Positions 34,363-43,375 of a DNA stretch of 64,000 bases are shown here, piece by piece. The stretch is from positions 292,748-356,747 of the forward strand of contig JAEZHM010000154.1 in NCBI GenBank assembly GCA_023416585.1, read 5' to 3'. Source of the stretch: Bacillota bacterium (GTDB taxonomy: Bacteria; Bacillota; Clostridia; Christensenellales; Aristaeellaceae). The position numbers and the translations under genes are program-made. Every line of letters starts with the position of its first letter. Within the stretch, counting starts at the first letter, position 1. The notes beneath the pieces were generated by a model, which worked only from the letters and a program-made list of their open reading frames with translations, was not told where the DNA came from and made no database searches.

Positions 34363-35367
34363 TTACAAATGGTTCTTGGGATCGGCAGCATCGGAAAACG
34401 CGTTGCCGATCACATAGAATGATATCGTCACAATGGACAGAATAATGGTGGGATAAATGAGCTGATAGCGCAGGCTTGGGCTCATCATGAGCTGACGGCC
34501 AACATTGATCAGATTTCCCAGACTGGGAATGGTGGCAGGCACACCCAGGCCGATGTAGGTGATAAACACCTCGCTGCCGATGGCACCGGGGATCGAGAGC
34601 GCCATGCGCAGCATGATCACCGATACCAGATAGGGAAGCAGATTTTTTACAATGATGCGTGGCGTGCTGGTGCCAAGACACCGGGAGGCCACGTTGTAGT
34701 CGCGGTCACGGATGATCAATATCTGATTCCGGACAAAACGGGCCATACCGATCCATCCCGTCAAGGACAATGCCAGGATGATAGTGGAAATGCCTGGCCG
34801 CAGGATGAAAGAAACAAGGATCAGAATGACGGTGGTTGGTATGTTATCGATAATGTTGTATATTTCCGTGAACAAGAAATCCAACTTGCGAAGATATCCC
34901 CACAGCATTCCCATTATGATACCGATCAACGCTTCAAAGACGGCTACGCTGATGCCAATGAACAGGGAGGTCCTTGTGCCTGCCCACAGCCTAGCCCAAA
35001 GATCCTGGCCGATGGCGTTTGTGCCCAAGATAAAAGTACTGTTCGGAGGCATATTTTTGTAGGGCAATCGTGTGTCGGGACTATTGTTTACGGCAAAAGG
35101 ATCAAACTGGCCAGGCAAAATAGGCTGAATAAAGGTGAACAGCAGGATAGTCACCACGCCCAGCAGTAATAACATGGCCACCCTGTTCTTGGAAAAGGCA
35201 TGTAATGTGGAACGCCAATAGGAATACTGGCTGACGCCGGTACGCTCCGTTTCCTCCTGGTTAAAGGGCGCGAAGGTGAACTTTTCCGCTTCGGTTAGGG
35301 TACCTGAAAGCTTTTGGCTGATATGCGATTCCAGCCGCTCTATACTGGGATGCTTCAAAATGGCCAT
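34363..35367 (-). CDS. Oligopeptide ABC transporter permease OppC-like
   Basis: 334 residues with an N-terminal cytoplasmic extension of about 50 residues, six membrane segments and a conserved periplasmic/entry segment (TNAIGQDLWARLWAGTRTSL). The ATPase-coupling loop is VASRCLGTSTPRIIVKNLLP. Its ATG shares a base with the oppB stop (TAATG), so the two subunits are translated together. Confidence 0.93.
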   Translation of the reverse strand: MAILKHPSIERLESHISQKLSGTLTEAEKFTFAPFNQEETERTGVSQYSYWRSTLHAFSKNRVAMLLLLGVVTILLFTFIQPILPGQFDPFAVNNSPDTRLPYKNMPPNSTFILGTNAIGQDLWARLWAGTRTSLFIGISVAVFEALIGIIMGMLWGYLRKLDFLFTEIYNIIDNIPTTVILILVSFILRPGISTIILALSLTGWIGMARFVRNQILIIRDRDYNVASRCLGTSTPRIIVKNLLPYLVSVIMLRMALSIPGAIGSEVFITYIGLGVPATIPSLGNLINVGRQLMMSPSLRYQLIYPTIILSIVTISFYVIGNAFSDAADPKNHL

Positions 35368-36311
35368 TAGCGGCTGCCCCCTTTCTTGGCAAAGCTGATA
35401 CGGGGGTCCAGCACAACCATCAGAATATCGCCCAGGATAAGGCCGATGACACCAACGCAGGCATACAAAAGCACAATGCCCTGAATCATGGAGTTATCCT
35501 GCTTTTTGATGACGTTGACCAGAAGGCCGCCCATGCCGGGAATGGAGTACAGCGACTCAATGTAAATGGAGCCGATGACCGTATTCAAAAAGGACGTGGG
35601 CAGGTATTGAGCCATGGGAACAAAAGCGTTGCGGAAAATATGCCGGAACATGATTTTATTTCCGGATACGCCCTTTATTCTGGCCAGCATCACATAATCC
35701 TTGCGGCTTTCATCCACCATGTAGCGGCGAAGCCACATGGCGTAATAAGCAATATTCCCCAGGGACATGGAAAAAACAGGCAAAATCCATGACGCTGCAT
35801 TTTTGGCGTCAAATAAAAGCTTGATATGAAAAAGCTCCGTTCCGTACAGCTGTATGAACAAATAGTACACCGCAGCCGGAACTGCTTCAATCAGCACAAT
35901 AAAACCCGTTCCGATGTGGTCAAAAATCTTGCCTTTATACTTGGCCATCAGCGCGCCCATGGGCAAGCCTACCAGCATGGAAAACAGGATCGATAATCCG
36001 CCCAGTTGGATGGAGATGGGAATTTTCGGGGCAAGAATTTCCGCAACCGGCACATTGTTGCGGTAAACTTTTGAAATGCCAAGATCAAAATGAGTGATGA
36101 GATTTTTGAAAAATTTGAAAAGCTGAACATGCAACGGCTGATCCAGCCCCAATTGCTTTATGCCGTTGGCAATCTGATCCGAAGACATCTTGTCAAAATT
36201 TTGAAAATAGCCTTCAATCGGCATCTGCCTGATAAGAATGAAAGTAATGGTCAGTATCAGAAACAATGTAATCAGGGAACGCAGCATTCGTTTCCCCAGG
36301 TATTTTGCCAT
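35367..36311 (-). CDS. Oligopeptide ABC transporter permease OppB-like
   Basis: 314 residues. Start ATG 36311 (MAKYLGKRMLRSLITLFLIL) follows AAAGGGG; longer in-frame extensions into the upstream palindrome lack a site. Six membrane segments; coupling loop DYVMLARIKGVSGNKIMFRH; conserved IESLYSIPGMGGL. It is separated from oppA by a strong stem-loop. Confidence 0.92.
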   Translation of the reverse strand: MAKYLGKRMLRSLITLFLILTITFILIRQMPIEGYFQNFDKMSSDQIANGIKQLGLDQPLHVQLFKFFKNLITHFDLGISKVYRNNVPVAEILAPKIPISIQLGGLSILFSMLVGLPMGALMAKYKGKIFDHIGTGFIVLIEAVPAAVYYLFIQLYGTELFHIKLLFDAKNAASWILPVFSMSLGNIAYYAMWLRRYMVDESRKDYVMLARIKGVSGNKIMFRHIFRNAFVPMAQYLPTSFLNTVIGSIYIESLYSIPGMGGLLVNVIKKQDNSMIQGIVLLYACVGVIGLILGDILMVVLDPRISFAKKGGSR

Positions 36312-36358
36312 GCACAAAAACCCCTTTGAAGATTCTAAGGTCTCCTTTTTAACGACGA

Positions 36359-36388
36359 GGAGGAACCCCCGAATTCGGGGGTTCCTCC
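36359..36388 (-). terminator. 30-nt perfect palindrome between oppA and oppB
   Basis: A perfectly self-complementary 30-nt sequence (arms 36359-36373 and 36374-36388, core CCCCCGAATTCGGGGG) lies 56 nt after oppA. It has no immediate T run, so it may act as a partial terminator, a processing site or a 3'-end stabiliser for oppA mRNA, raising binding-protein level. Confidence 0.6.
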
Positions 36389-36443
36389 CCAGCATGTCAT
36401 CCAACCTGGAGTGGCTTCCAGGGAGACAACAACCGCGATGATA

Positions 36444-38276
36444 TCACTTGCTGACGGCGTCGAGCCAAGCCTTAAGATTAGCCGCATCTTCCTCAGGGGT
36501 CAAGAAATGGTCGTAGAGCTTCTGGCCCTTATACCTCAAAATAGAGATGCCGAAGGAAGCAAACTGACCTTCATAAACGTTCAGCTTGGTTGCTTGATAC
36601 AAGGCGGGGGTAACATAGTAGGGCACCACGATGGCGTTGTCGATGAGCATGGCCTCGGCGGCGGCAAACTTCTCATAACGGGCCTTCATGTCGGTGACTT
36701 CGGCTTTGGCGTCGGCCACTGCGGCATAATAGGCTTCCAGCACGGCCTTGGTATCGGCAAAGTCGCCGCTGAGCATCAGGTCCATCTTGTTGTAACTGTT
36801 GCCAACGATGGTGCCGGCATCATCCTTCTTGATGACGAAGGGATCGGTCCAGGTCTCGGGATCCTGATAGTCGGCGCCCCAATTGCAGCGCATGAAGGAA
36901 TACACGCCTGCACGGCGGGTGGAGGAGAGGAAGGACTCGGTGGGGCCGGCATACAGGACGCAGTCGATATAATCGGTGCCAAGAATGCCTTCCAGCTGCT
37001 GCTTGAGAAGAACGTACTCATTCTCCCAGTCTTTGTCGTCACTGCGATAGGTGAGCACCATCTTCACAGGAAAGGTAACGCCGGCGGCGGTAAGTTCTTC
37101 CTTGGCCTTGGCTTTGTATTCCAGGGCTTTGTCGGTGTTGAAGAAATCATCCTTTGTAATATCGAAGGCAGCGGAGGAAGTATAGTCAACTCCGTCTACA
37201 GAGGTAAAGGTCTTGGGGGTAATGGTATCCTGCACAATGGAGGCCGTGTCATCGGGCGCCATAGCCACCATGCTGTACTGCCTATCGAAGGCGCTCATGA
37301 TAGAATGACGGAAATTGGCATTGTTCACAGCTTTCAGCCAGTTTTCCGGACCATACTCGGCATCGTATTTGGGGTCAAAGTTGAAGCAGTAGAAATAGGA
37401 GTAGTCTGCTTTTGTGCGGCCGCGGGTGATGTATTGTGGATTGTTGACCTTCCAGTCGCCGATGATGTCATTGCTCAATTCTGCGTAATCAATCTCGCCC
37501 CGAAGCACCATGGTGGGGCGTAAGGTGGCGGCTTCTGCGTTGTAGGTGCGCTCCATGCGGTCTATGAGCACATTGGAGGCATCCCAGTTGTTTACGTTCT
37601 TCACATAGGTGTGTTTCACCTGGGGCTCGAACTCGGATAGGATGAACGCGCCGCAGTAGTACATTTTATCGTTGGAAGTGCCGAAATCGGCGCCCAGTTC
37701 GGTAAGCTGTGGGCCGTAGGCGGGCAGATAGCAAACGTACGTCAGCATGCTCAGGAAGTAGGGAACAGGCTTGACAAGGTTATACTGGAGAGTATAATCG
37801 TCCAGCGCCTTGACACCCACCTCGGCAAAATCGGTGACGGCTCCGTTGTAATATTCCGTGGCGTTTTTGATGACTTCCATCTGGTTGAATACGGGGCTGG
37901 CATAGGTGGCGGTCATCACATACTTGGCGGCTGCCACGAAGTCATTGGCGGTAACTTCCGCTACTTCGGCGCCCTGATAATCGTACCATTTCACACCCTG
38001 ACGGAGATGGAAGGTCCAGGTGAGACCGTCCTCGGAGGGTTCCCAGGAAAGGGCCAGGCCGGGGATCAGGTTGCCATGCGGGTCATATTCCACCAGGGAA
38101 TCGATGACATTGGCGCCGACTTCCTGCTCCCATTGAGCACCGGCGATGAGGTAATTCAGTGTGGTTACCTCAGAAGCGTACAGTTGGCGGTATACCGCCG
38201 GCTCCTCTGCCAGGCCGAAAGCCGTCATGGTGAACAGCAGCATTAGGCACAAGGTAAATGCGAGAACCTTTTTCAT
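36444..38276 (-). CDS. oppA: Oligopeptide ABC transporter binding protein
   Basis: 610 residues of the SBP family 5. Signal peptide KKVLAFTLCLMLLFTMTAFG with cleavage near LAEE; there is no lipobox cysteine at the cleavage site. Then EVTTLNYLIAGAQ, GLALSWEPSEDGLTWTFHLR (family signature) and long ligand-binding lobes. It captures peptides for OppBCDF. ATG 38276 follows GAGGAGGG. The gene is first in the operon and has its own promoter. Confidence 0.92.
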   Translation of the reverse strand: MKKVLAFTLCLMLLFTMTAFGLAEEPAVYRQLYASEVTTLNYLIAGAQWEQEVGANVIDSLVEYDPHGNLIPGLALSWEPSEDGLTWTFHLRQGVKWYDYQGAEVAEVTANDFVAAAKYVMTATYASPVFNQMEVIKNATEYYNGAVTDFAEVGVKALDDYTLQYNLVKPVPYFLSMLTYVCYLPAYGPQLTELGADFGTSNDKMYYCGAFILSEFEPQVKHTYVKNVNNWDASNVLIDRMERTYNAEAATLRPTMVLRGEIDYAELSNDIIGDWKVNNPQYITRGRTKADYSYFYCFNFDPKYDAEYGPENWLKAVNNANFRHSIMSAFDRQYSMVAMAPDDTASIVQDTITPKTFTSVDGVDYTSSAAFDITKDDFFNTDKALEYKAKAKEELTAAGVTFPVKMVLTYRSDDKDWENEYVLLKQQLEGILGTDYIDCVLYAGPTESFLSSTRRAGVYSFMRCNWGADYQDPETWTDPFVIKKDDAGTIVGNSYNKMDLMLSGDFADTKAVLEAYYAAVADAKAEVTDMKARYEKFAAAEAMLIDNAIVVPYYVTPALYQATKLNVYEGQFASFGISILRYKGQKLYDHFLTPEEDAANLKAWLDAVSK

Positions 38277-38357
38277 GTAAATGCCCTCCTCTTGCAATTT
38301 TCTACTGACAGGATGTATGGAGTTTTTTGATTCTTCCAAACAATCCATCCTTTCCTT

Positions 38358-38386
38358 AGAATACAGCCCTGTACATGGGATGTCAA
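38358..38386 (-). promoter_or_regulatory. Promoter of the opp-metY operon
   Basis: Minus strand: -35 TTGACA (38386-38381), 17-nt spacer, -10 TATTCT (38363-38358), about 80 nt before the oppA ATG. Confidence 0.65.
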
Positions 38387-38461
38387 GGGAAAGAATGCAT
38401 TTTTATTGTATACGACTTGCAGTTATGGGCACCTATAGAGACCTTTTAAGCACAGGATGAA

Positions 38462-39184
38462 CTATAGCGTTTTTACGCAGGCATCCACGAAGGATTCAAA
38501 AATGGCCTTTGCCGCCGCGTCCACATGCCACATGCGCTCCGGATGCCACTGCACACCAAGAAAGAAGGGATGATCTTGTTTCTCGACGGCTTCGATAAGA
38601 CCGGAAGATGACCTTGCAACAACGGAAAGGCCTGGGGCACAATCCTTCACCGCCTGGTGATGAAGCGTATTCACAGGCAGGCATGTGGTCTTTTCAATGC
38701 GGTGAAGCAGGCTTCCTTCTTCTATAAAGACATCATGGGCGGGTAGGTAATCGGGCAGCTTTTGCGTGTGCTGCTGCAGGAACGGCTGCGCGTTTTGCAG
38801 GTAAATGTCCTGATAAAGCGTACCATGAAGGCCGACGTTCAACAGTTGCACTCCACGGCATACACCCAAAACAGGTTTGCCTGTGGGAAGAATGGCGTTT
38901 AATAGATCCAGTTCCATGGCATCCCGAAGGGGGCTGATTTCCCCGCAGCAATGAAGCGTCTCTTCCCCGAAGCGGGAAGGTGATATATCTCCACCGCCGG
39001 TAAACAAAAAACCGTCCATCTCCCTTGCGGCTTGAAGCCATAACTCCTCACTGCCTTTTACGGGCAGAAGAAGGGGAAAGCCGCCGCAGGCAAAAATGGC
39101 TTCCATATAACACTGGGTAATGCTCAGATTGGGATTGTCCTTGGCAATGTGGCCGGTGATGCCGATTTTGGGTCTGTTCTCCAT
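38462..39184 (-). CDS. Gamma-glutamyl-GABA hydrolase-like class I amidotransferase
   Basis: 240 residues of the PuuD-like peptidase C26 family. Nucleophile Cys in VLGVCRGVQLLN, oxyanion/turn GFLFTGGGDISPSRF, and His/Glu in GVQWHPERMW. It hydrolyses gamma-glutamyl amide bonds, for example in putrescine degradation; the substrate here is open. It lies upstream of oppA on the same strand and divergent from dmpA. Confidence 0.88.
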   Translation of the reverse strand: MENRPKIGITGHIAKDNPNLSITQCYMEAIFACGGFPLLLPVKGSEELWLQAAREMDGFLFTGGGDISPSRFGEETLHCCGEISPLRDAMELDLLNAILPTGKPVLGVCRGVQLLNVGLHGTLYQDIYLQNAQPFLQQHTQKLPDYLPAHDVFIEEGSLLHRIEKTTCLPVNTLHHQAVKDCAPGLSVVARSSSGLIEAVEKQDHPFFLGVQWHPERMWHVDAAAKAIFESFVDACVKTL

Positions 39185-39353
39185 ACAAAATAACCAGCCT
39201 TGCTTGCAAAATAAATATCACAATCCTTTCGACAGTATGAGGACCTTTCCTGCAAAAAGGCAAAGAACTTAAAAAGAAAAACAGCCAGAAAACAGGATTT
39301 GTTATAAGAGGAGCGAAATGAAATGGTAAAATAATAAAGGACAGTGTTATGCG

Positions 39354-40406
39354 GTGCAGATAAGGGCCCGGGATTTGGGAATTTATGTTGGGGAAATGGA
39401 GCCTGGGGTACGCAATAAGATAAGCGATGTAAAAGGCGTGCTGGTGGGCCATGAAACAATAGATACCGCCCGCCATAAGACGGGGGTCACGGTTGTGATT
39501 CCCGTACCGGACAATGTGTTCTTGAACAAGGTCACCGCCGCAGCCCACGTGCTCAATGGGTTTGGAAAGACATTGGGCCTTGTGCAGATACAGGAGTTGG
39601 GTACGCTGGAAACACCCATCGCCCTTACCAATACGCTGAATGTGGGACTTGTGCACGACGCTTTGGTGCAGCATACCATTGACCGGTGCAAAGCCGATGG
39701 TTTTGAGGCAAGATCCATCAACCCGGTGGTTTGCGAGTGCAATGACGCCACCTTGAACGACATTCAGGACCGGGCGGTGAAAGCCGGCCACGTTTATTCC
39801 GCCATACAAAATGCCTGCGAAGATTTTGAAGAGGGGGATGTGGGTGGCGGCAAGGGCATGGTGTGCTATGGGTTCAAAGGCGGTATCGGGTCGGCCTCCC
39901 GCTTGATACCGTTGGATGGCCGCACCTTTACATTGGGGGTTCTTGTACAGGCAAACTATGGCCGCACGGCCGATCTTGTCATACAAGGCTCTCCTGCTGG
40001 TAAAAGCGTACCGCCTGGGTGGGGTACAAAGGAAGATTTGGGTTCCATCATCGTCATCGTAGCAACCGATTTGCCGCTTGATTCCCGGCAGTTAGGCCGT
40101 GTGGTAAGGCGGGCCGGGCTTGGCATGGCCCGGCTTGGATCCATGATGGGCCATGGCAGCGGAGAAATAGTCATTGGTTTCACTACAGAAAATCGTGTCC
40201 ATCATCTAGAAGGACAAAATATTCTCACCCAGAGGATTTTGCGGGAAGACCGTTTGGATATTCCTTTCCGGGCTGCGGTTGAATGCTGCGAGGAGGCCAT
40301 ATTAAACGCCATGCTTTGCGCAGATGCTGTAAAGGGATATACTGGGGAAAGAAAGGCAAGCCTTCGGAATTGGCTGATGGAGAATCCGTTGCAGCCCAAA
40401 GCATAA
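39354..40406 (+). CDS. P1 family self-processing aminopeptidase (DmpA-like)
   Basis: 350 residues. N-terminal NKISDVKGVLVGHETI and the autocleavage site at Gly-Ser in EDLGSIIVIVATDLPL; the serine becomes the N-terminal nucleophile of the beta chain. DmpA/BapA enzymes release N-terminal L-, D- or beta-amino acids. GTG 39354 is the best start in frame, although its ribosome site (AAAGGA) is distant. Together with M20 and M55 it adds to the peptide-scavenging theme. Confidence 0.9.
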   Translation: MQIRARDLGIYVGEMEPGVRNKISDVKGVLVGHETIDTARHKTGVTVVIPVPDNVFLNKVTAAAHVLNGFGKTLGLVQIQELGTLETPIALTNTLNVGLVHDALVQHTIDRCKADGFEARSINPVVCECNDATLNDIQDRAVKAGHVYSAIQNACEDFEEGDVGGGKGMVCYGFKGGIGSASRLIPLDGRTFTLGVLVQANYGRTADLVIQGSPAGKSVPPGWGTKEDLGSIIVIVATDLPLDSRQLGRVVRRAGLGMARLGSMMGHGSGEIVIGFTTENRVHHLEGQNILTQRILREDRLDIPFRAAVECCEEAILNAMLCADAVKGYTGERKASLRNWLMENPLQPKA

Positions 40407-40506
40407 GCCTTAAGTAAAATGTAAGATGATGACTTTCGCAAAGCGGTAGCGCATTTCTAGGGTTAGGCCCTTGAAATAGATACATTCACAAGGAGGAGAC
40501 GCAGTA

Positions 40507-41049
40507 ATGAAGGAATTGAAAGGTACCAGAACGGAAGCAAACCTGATGGCGGCCTTCGCTGGAGAATCCCAAGCCCGCAACAAGTACACTTACTATGCCT
40601 CACAGGCCAAGAAAGATGGTTACGAGCAGATAGCGGCACTTTTCCAGGAGACGGCCGATAATGAAAAGGAACACGCAAAAATCTGGTTCAAGCTCCTGCA
40701 TGGAGAGGGCATTCCCGAGACGAACGTCAATTTGAAAGACGCTGCCGCCGGCGAGCATTACGAGTGGACCGACATGTACGTAAATTTTGCCAAGGAAGCC
40801 AAGGAAGAAGGGTTTGACAAGATCGCCTTCCTGTTCGAGCAGGTGGCCAAGATCGAAAAGTCCCACGAGGAGCGCTACCTGAAGCTGTTAGCCAATGTGG
40901 AAGGCGGCCTGGTCTTCTCCAAAGAAGGCGACACCATCTGGCAGTGCGTAAACTGCGGCCATCTGGTTATCGGCAAAAAGGCACCGCAGATGTGCCCGGT
41001 GTGCAACCATCCCCAATCGTTCTTCATGGTTAAGGCGGAAAACTACTAA
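40507..41049 (+). CDS. rbr: Rubrerythrin
   Basis: 180 residues. Ferritin-like di-iron domain (MAAFAGESQARNKYTYYA; DNEKEHAKIWFKLL; KIEKSHEERYLKLL) followed by a rubredoxin-like Fe site (WQCVNCGHLVIGKKAPQMCP). It reduces hydrogen peroxide in anaerobes. Excellent ribosome site (AAGGAGGAG) before ATG 40507. A short terminator follows. Confidence 0.96.
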   Translation: MKELKGTRTEANLMAAFAGESQARNKYTYYASQAKKDGYEQIAALFQETADNEKEHAKIWFKLLHGEGIPETNVNLKDAAAGEHYEWTDMYVNFAKEAKEEGFDKIAFLFEQVAKIEKSHEERYLKLLANVEGGLVFSKEGDTIWQCVNCGHLVIGKKAPQMCPVCNHPQSFFMVKAENY

Positions 41050-41060
41050 CGTTTCGAATA

Positions 41061-41079
41061 AATGACGGAGTCATTTTTT
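41061..41079 (+). terminator. Terminator of rubrerythrin
   Basis: Short stem AATGAC-GGA-GTCATT followed by TTTT, 12 nt after rbr. The T run makes it a plausible intrinsic terminator despite only six pairs. Confidence 0.65.
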
Positions 41080-41207
41080 CGATCTTCGCACGATTTCCTT
41101 GTATGCCCTCATGTCGTCCTGCGCTTGTGCGGCATCGGGCATACGGCCAGGATATCGTGTAAAGAATGTTTGCTCCGCAAACGACCCGCGCGCCCGACAC
41201 GATTACA

Positions 41208-41237
41208 AACGAGGGGGACCAGCTGGTCCCCCTCGTT
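41208..41237. repeat. 30-nt perfect palindrome
   Basis: Arms 41208-41222 and 41223-41237 with core GGGGGACCAGCTGGTCCCCC. It has no T run and is far from a gene end, so it may be an inserted repeat rather than a terminator. Confidence 0.7.
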
Positions 41238-41324
41238 ACTCCTCCCGGGGAACAATTCAATAGAAAATGTGGATTGTAAGCGATTAAGAATATACGCCTG
41301 TTTCGCTTGAGTTATCAGGCTTAA

Positions 41325-41448
41325 GCGGGCGATTGATAATCGCCCCTACAACGCAGTTTGTTTGTTGGCTACATTGCCGGTGCATTTAAGAACCGGTAGG
41401 AAAGCCAATATACACTGAACGCAGTAGGGGCGATTATTAATCGCCCGC
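41325..41448. repeat. MITE-like element with nested-hairpin terminal inverted repeats
   Basis: Left arm 41325-41349 and right arm 41424-41448 are 25-nt inverted repeats with one mismatch. Each arm is itself a hairpin (GGGCGATT ... AATCGCCC) followed by CTAC. The 74-nt interior has no coding capacity, and ACGCAGT occurs near both inner ends. The format is that of a non-autonomous mobile repeat. Confidence 0.65.
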
Positions 41449-41631
41449 CTGTGTCGCTTAGCGTGTTCAAAACTTTTGATCGTTGAATTATGGCTTGCTA
41501 AAGCAGCAAAACGGAGTACGAAGACATTCAAAAGTCTCTGAAACCCAGAATATCACTTCGCGCAGCTGCTCCTTTTACAATTTACCTATAAAGGGATTCT
41601 TAAGGGATTTATCCTTTGAGCGGGGTTGTAC

Positions 41632-42486
41632 CTATTTTACAAACCTTGCGCGCATGGAGGGGCAGGCGGCACATCCACCCTCGCCTGTTTCACGAAGGGA
41701 TGCGGGCATGGCGTCGCCTACTTCTTTCATGGCGAGAATAACTTCATCTGGCGGAATGGGGCAGGTAATTCCTGAAAGGGCCATATCCGCTGCGGTAAAG
41801 GCGTTGCCAATGCCGCCTACATTGCGATACACGCAGGGCACTTCCACCAGACCGCCCACCGGGTCGCACACCAAACCCATGGTATTCATAAGCGCGAAGG
41901 AGCAAGCGTCGGCAGCCATCATGGAGGTGCCACCCATGAGCTCCACCAGGGCTGCGGCGGTCATGGCAGCTGCGGAACCGCTTTCGGCCTGACAGCCACC
42001 CTCCGCGCCGGAGATGGTTGCCTCCTGGGCTATCACGCGGCCTACCGCGGCAGCGGTAAACAAGGCATCGGCGACAGCTTCATCGGCAAGGTTCTTTTCC
42101 TCCATAACGGCAAGAAGCGCACCAGGAAGGATACCGCATGCACCGGCGGTGGGAGCTGCAACGATCTTGCCCATGCAGGCGTTGCATTCCGCAACGGCCA
42201 GTGCGTAAGCCGTTGCCTTTCCAACAATGGAGCCGCACAGCGAGCCACCACGCTTCAATTGAGCATACAGCCGTGAAGCCTGCCCACCGGCCATTTTAGA
42301 AACGGAACGCAGCTCGGGGTCCAGCCCCGCCTGCACAGAATCCCGCATCACATGCAAATATCGGATCATATGGCGGGTAAGTTCTTCCTGGGTGACTCCA
42401 TCCTCCCTGGCCTGCGTTTCCTTGGCGGCTTGAGCGATGGATGTTCCCTGAGCGGCCCGAAGCAATTCGGACATGGTATATTCCAT
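41632..42486 (-). CDS. sdaAA: L-serine ammonia-lyase, alpha subunit
   Basis: 284 residues. Iron-sulfur-dependent serine dehydratase subunit: SKMAGGQASRLYAQ, AAPTAGACGILPGALL, GAEGGCQAESGSAAAMTAAA, MGLVCDPVGGLVEVPC, and the C-terminal CxxC-like GCAACPSM. Cysteines in these motifs hold the 4Fe-4S cluster. It deaminates L-serine to pyruvate. GAGGT precedes ATG 42486, five nt after sdaAB. Confidence 0.95.
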   Translation of the reverse strand: MEYTMSELLRAAQGTSIAQAAKETQAREDGVTQEELTRHMIRYLHVMRDSVQAGLDPELRSVSKMAGGQASRLYAQLKRGGSLCGSIVGKATAYALAVAECNACMGKIVAAPTAGACGILPGALLAVMEEKNLADEAVADALFTAAAVGRVIAQEATISGAEGGCQAESGSAAAMTAAALVELMGGTSMMAADACSFALMNTMGLVCDPVGGLVEVPCVYRNVGGIGNAFTAADMALSGITCPIPPDEVILAMKEVGDAMPASLRETGEGGCAACPSMRARFVK

Positions 42487-42491
42487 ATTGA

Positions 42492-43151
42492 TTACCTCTT
42501 TTCCAGAAAGGCGATGGAGGCAATTCCCGGCAATGCACGCAATTCCTGAAGCAGCGAATCCTCAGGACGGCCGTCTACTTCCAAAACCATTACGGCTTCT
42601 GCGCCTGCCTGCCTGCGGAATACGCGCATGGTAGCAATATTCATATTCTGGCCGGCAATCAGCCCGCTGACCCGTGCTATGACTCCCGGCGCGTCATGGT
42701 GCTGGATGACGATTGTGTTTTCCGTACCCGAAAAGCCAACCTCCAGACCGTTCATAGACTGGATGCGAATGCTGCCTCCGCCGATGGAGGCGGCCTGTAC
42801 GGTGATGCGGTGACCGGCAGCATCCTTTGCATCGATGACAATGGTATTGGGGTGAGCGTTGCGCAGATTGATCTCAGAAAAGCGCAGAACCATCCCCGCT
42901 TCCCGGGCCAGGGTGAGGCTGTCCCGAAGCCGCACGTCATCCACATCAAAATCCATAAGGCCGCCGGCCACTGCCCGGTCGGTTCCATGACCCGCATACG
43001 TCTTGGCGAAGGAACCATGAAAGCCAATATCCGCCTGTACAGGCTGTGCGCCAAGCAGCTTTCGTACAACCCTGCCGATGCGTGCGGCACCGGCAGTATG
43101 GGAACTGGAAGGGCCGATCATGACAGGCCCGATCACGTCAAATAAATGCAT
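42492..43151 (-). CDS. sdaAB: L-serine ammonia-lyase, beta subunit
   Basis: 219 residues: HLFDVIGPVMIGPSSSHTAG at the start, then an allosteric-substrate-binding-like region and a C-terminal ACT domain (NTIVIQHHDAPGVIARVSGL). ATG 43151 follows AGGAGG; upstream in-frame starts do not. Together with sdaAA it makes the two-subunit, clostridial type of enzyme. Confidence 0.95.
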   Translation of the reverse strand: MHLFDVIGPVMIGPSSSHTAGAARIGRVVRKLLGAQPVQADIGFHGSFAKTYAGHGTDRAVAGGLMDFDVDDVRLRDSLTLAREAGMVLRFSEINLRNAHPNTIVIDAKDAAGHRITVQAASIGGGSIRIQSMNGLEVGFSGTENTIVIQHHDAPGVIARVSGLIAGQNMNIATMRVFRRQAGAEAVMVLEVDGRPEDSLLQELRALPGIASIAFLEKR

Positions 43152-43375
43152 GGGAAACCTCCTGATATCAGGTTGTCCAGCTTGAGTATAAACCATTGGT
43201 TGCAATTGTCAATCTATAGACTTTTATCGCTATCGGCTGATTTTTCAAATCATGTATCAAATTCCTGAGACTTAAGCTCTTGTGCGTACAAATTGCCATC
43301 ATAAATATGATGCCCATGCTGGGCAAATCAAAATAGAAAAGGTATAATGAATGCATCTTAGCTATGGAGGCACAC

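Larger units (their letters stand above)
41050..41631. other. Gene-free, repeat-rich spacer between rbr and sdaAA
   Basis: 582 nt without a credible gene. Contents in order: the rbr terminator, a stem ATCGTGT/ACACGAT (41154-41160, 41197-41203) enclosing GTTTGC-TCC-GCAAAC, a perfect 30-nt palindrome (41208-41237), and a MITE-like inverted repeat (41325-41448). A fragment resembling CGCCTGTTTCGCTT occurs twice (about 41296 and 41446). Confidence 0.75.

Noticed and set aside
36411..37523. 370-codon open frame antisense to oppA
   Set aside because: Same explanation: low-stop antisense frame of a GC-richer gene.
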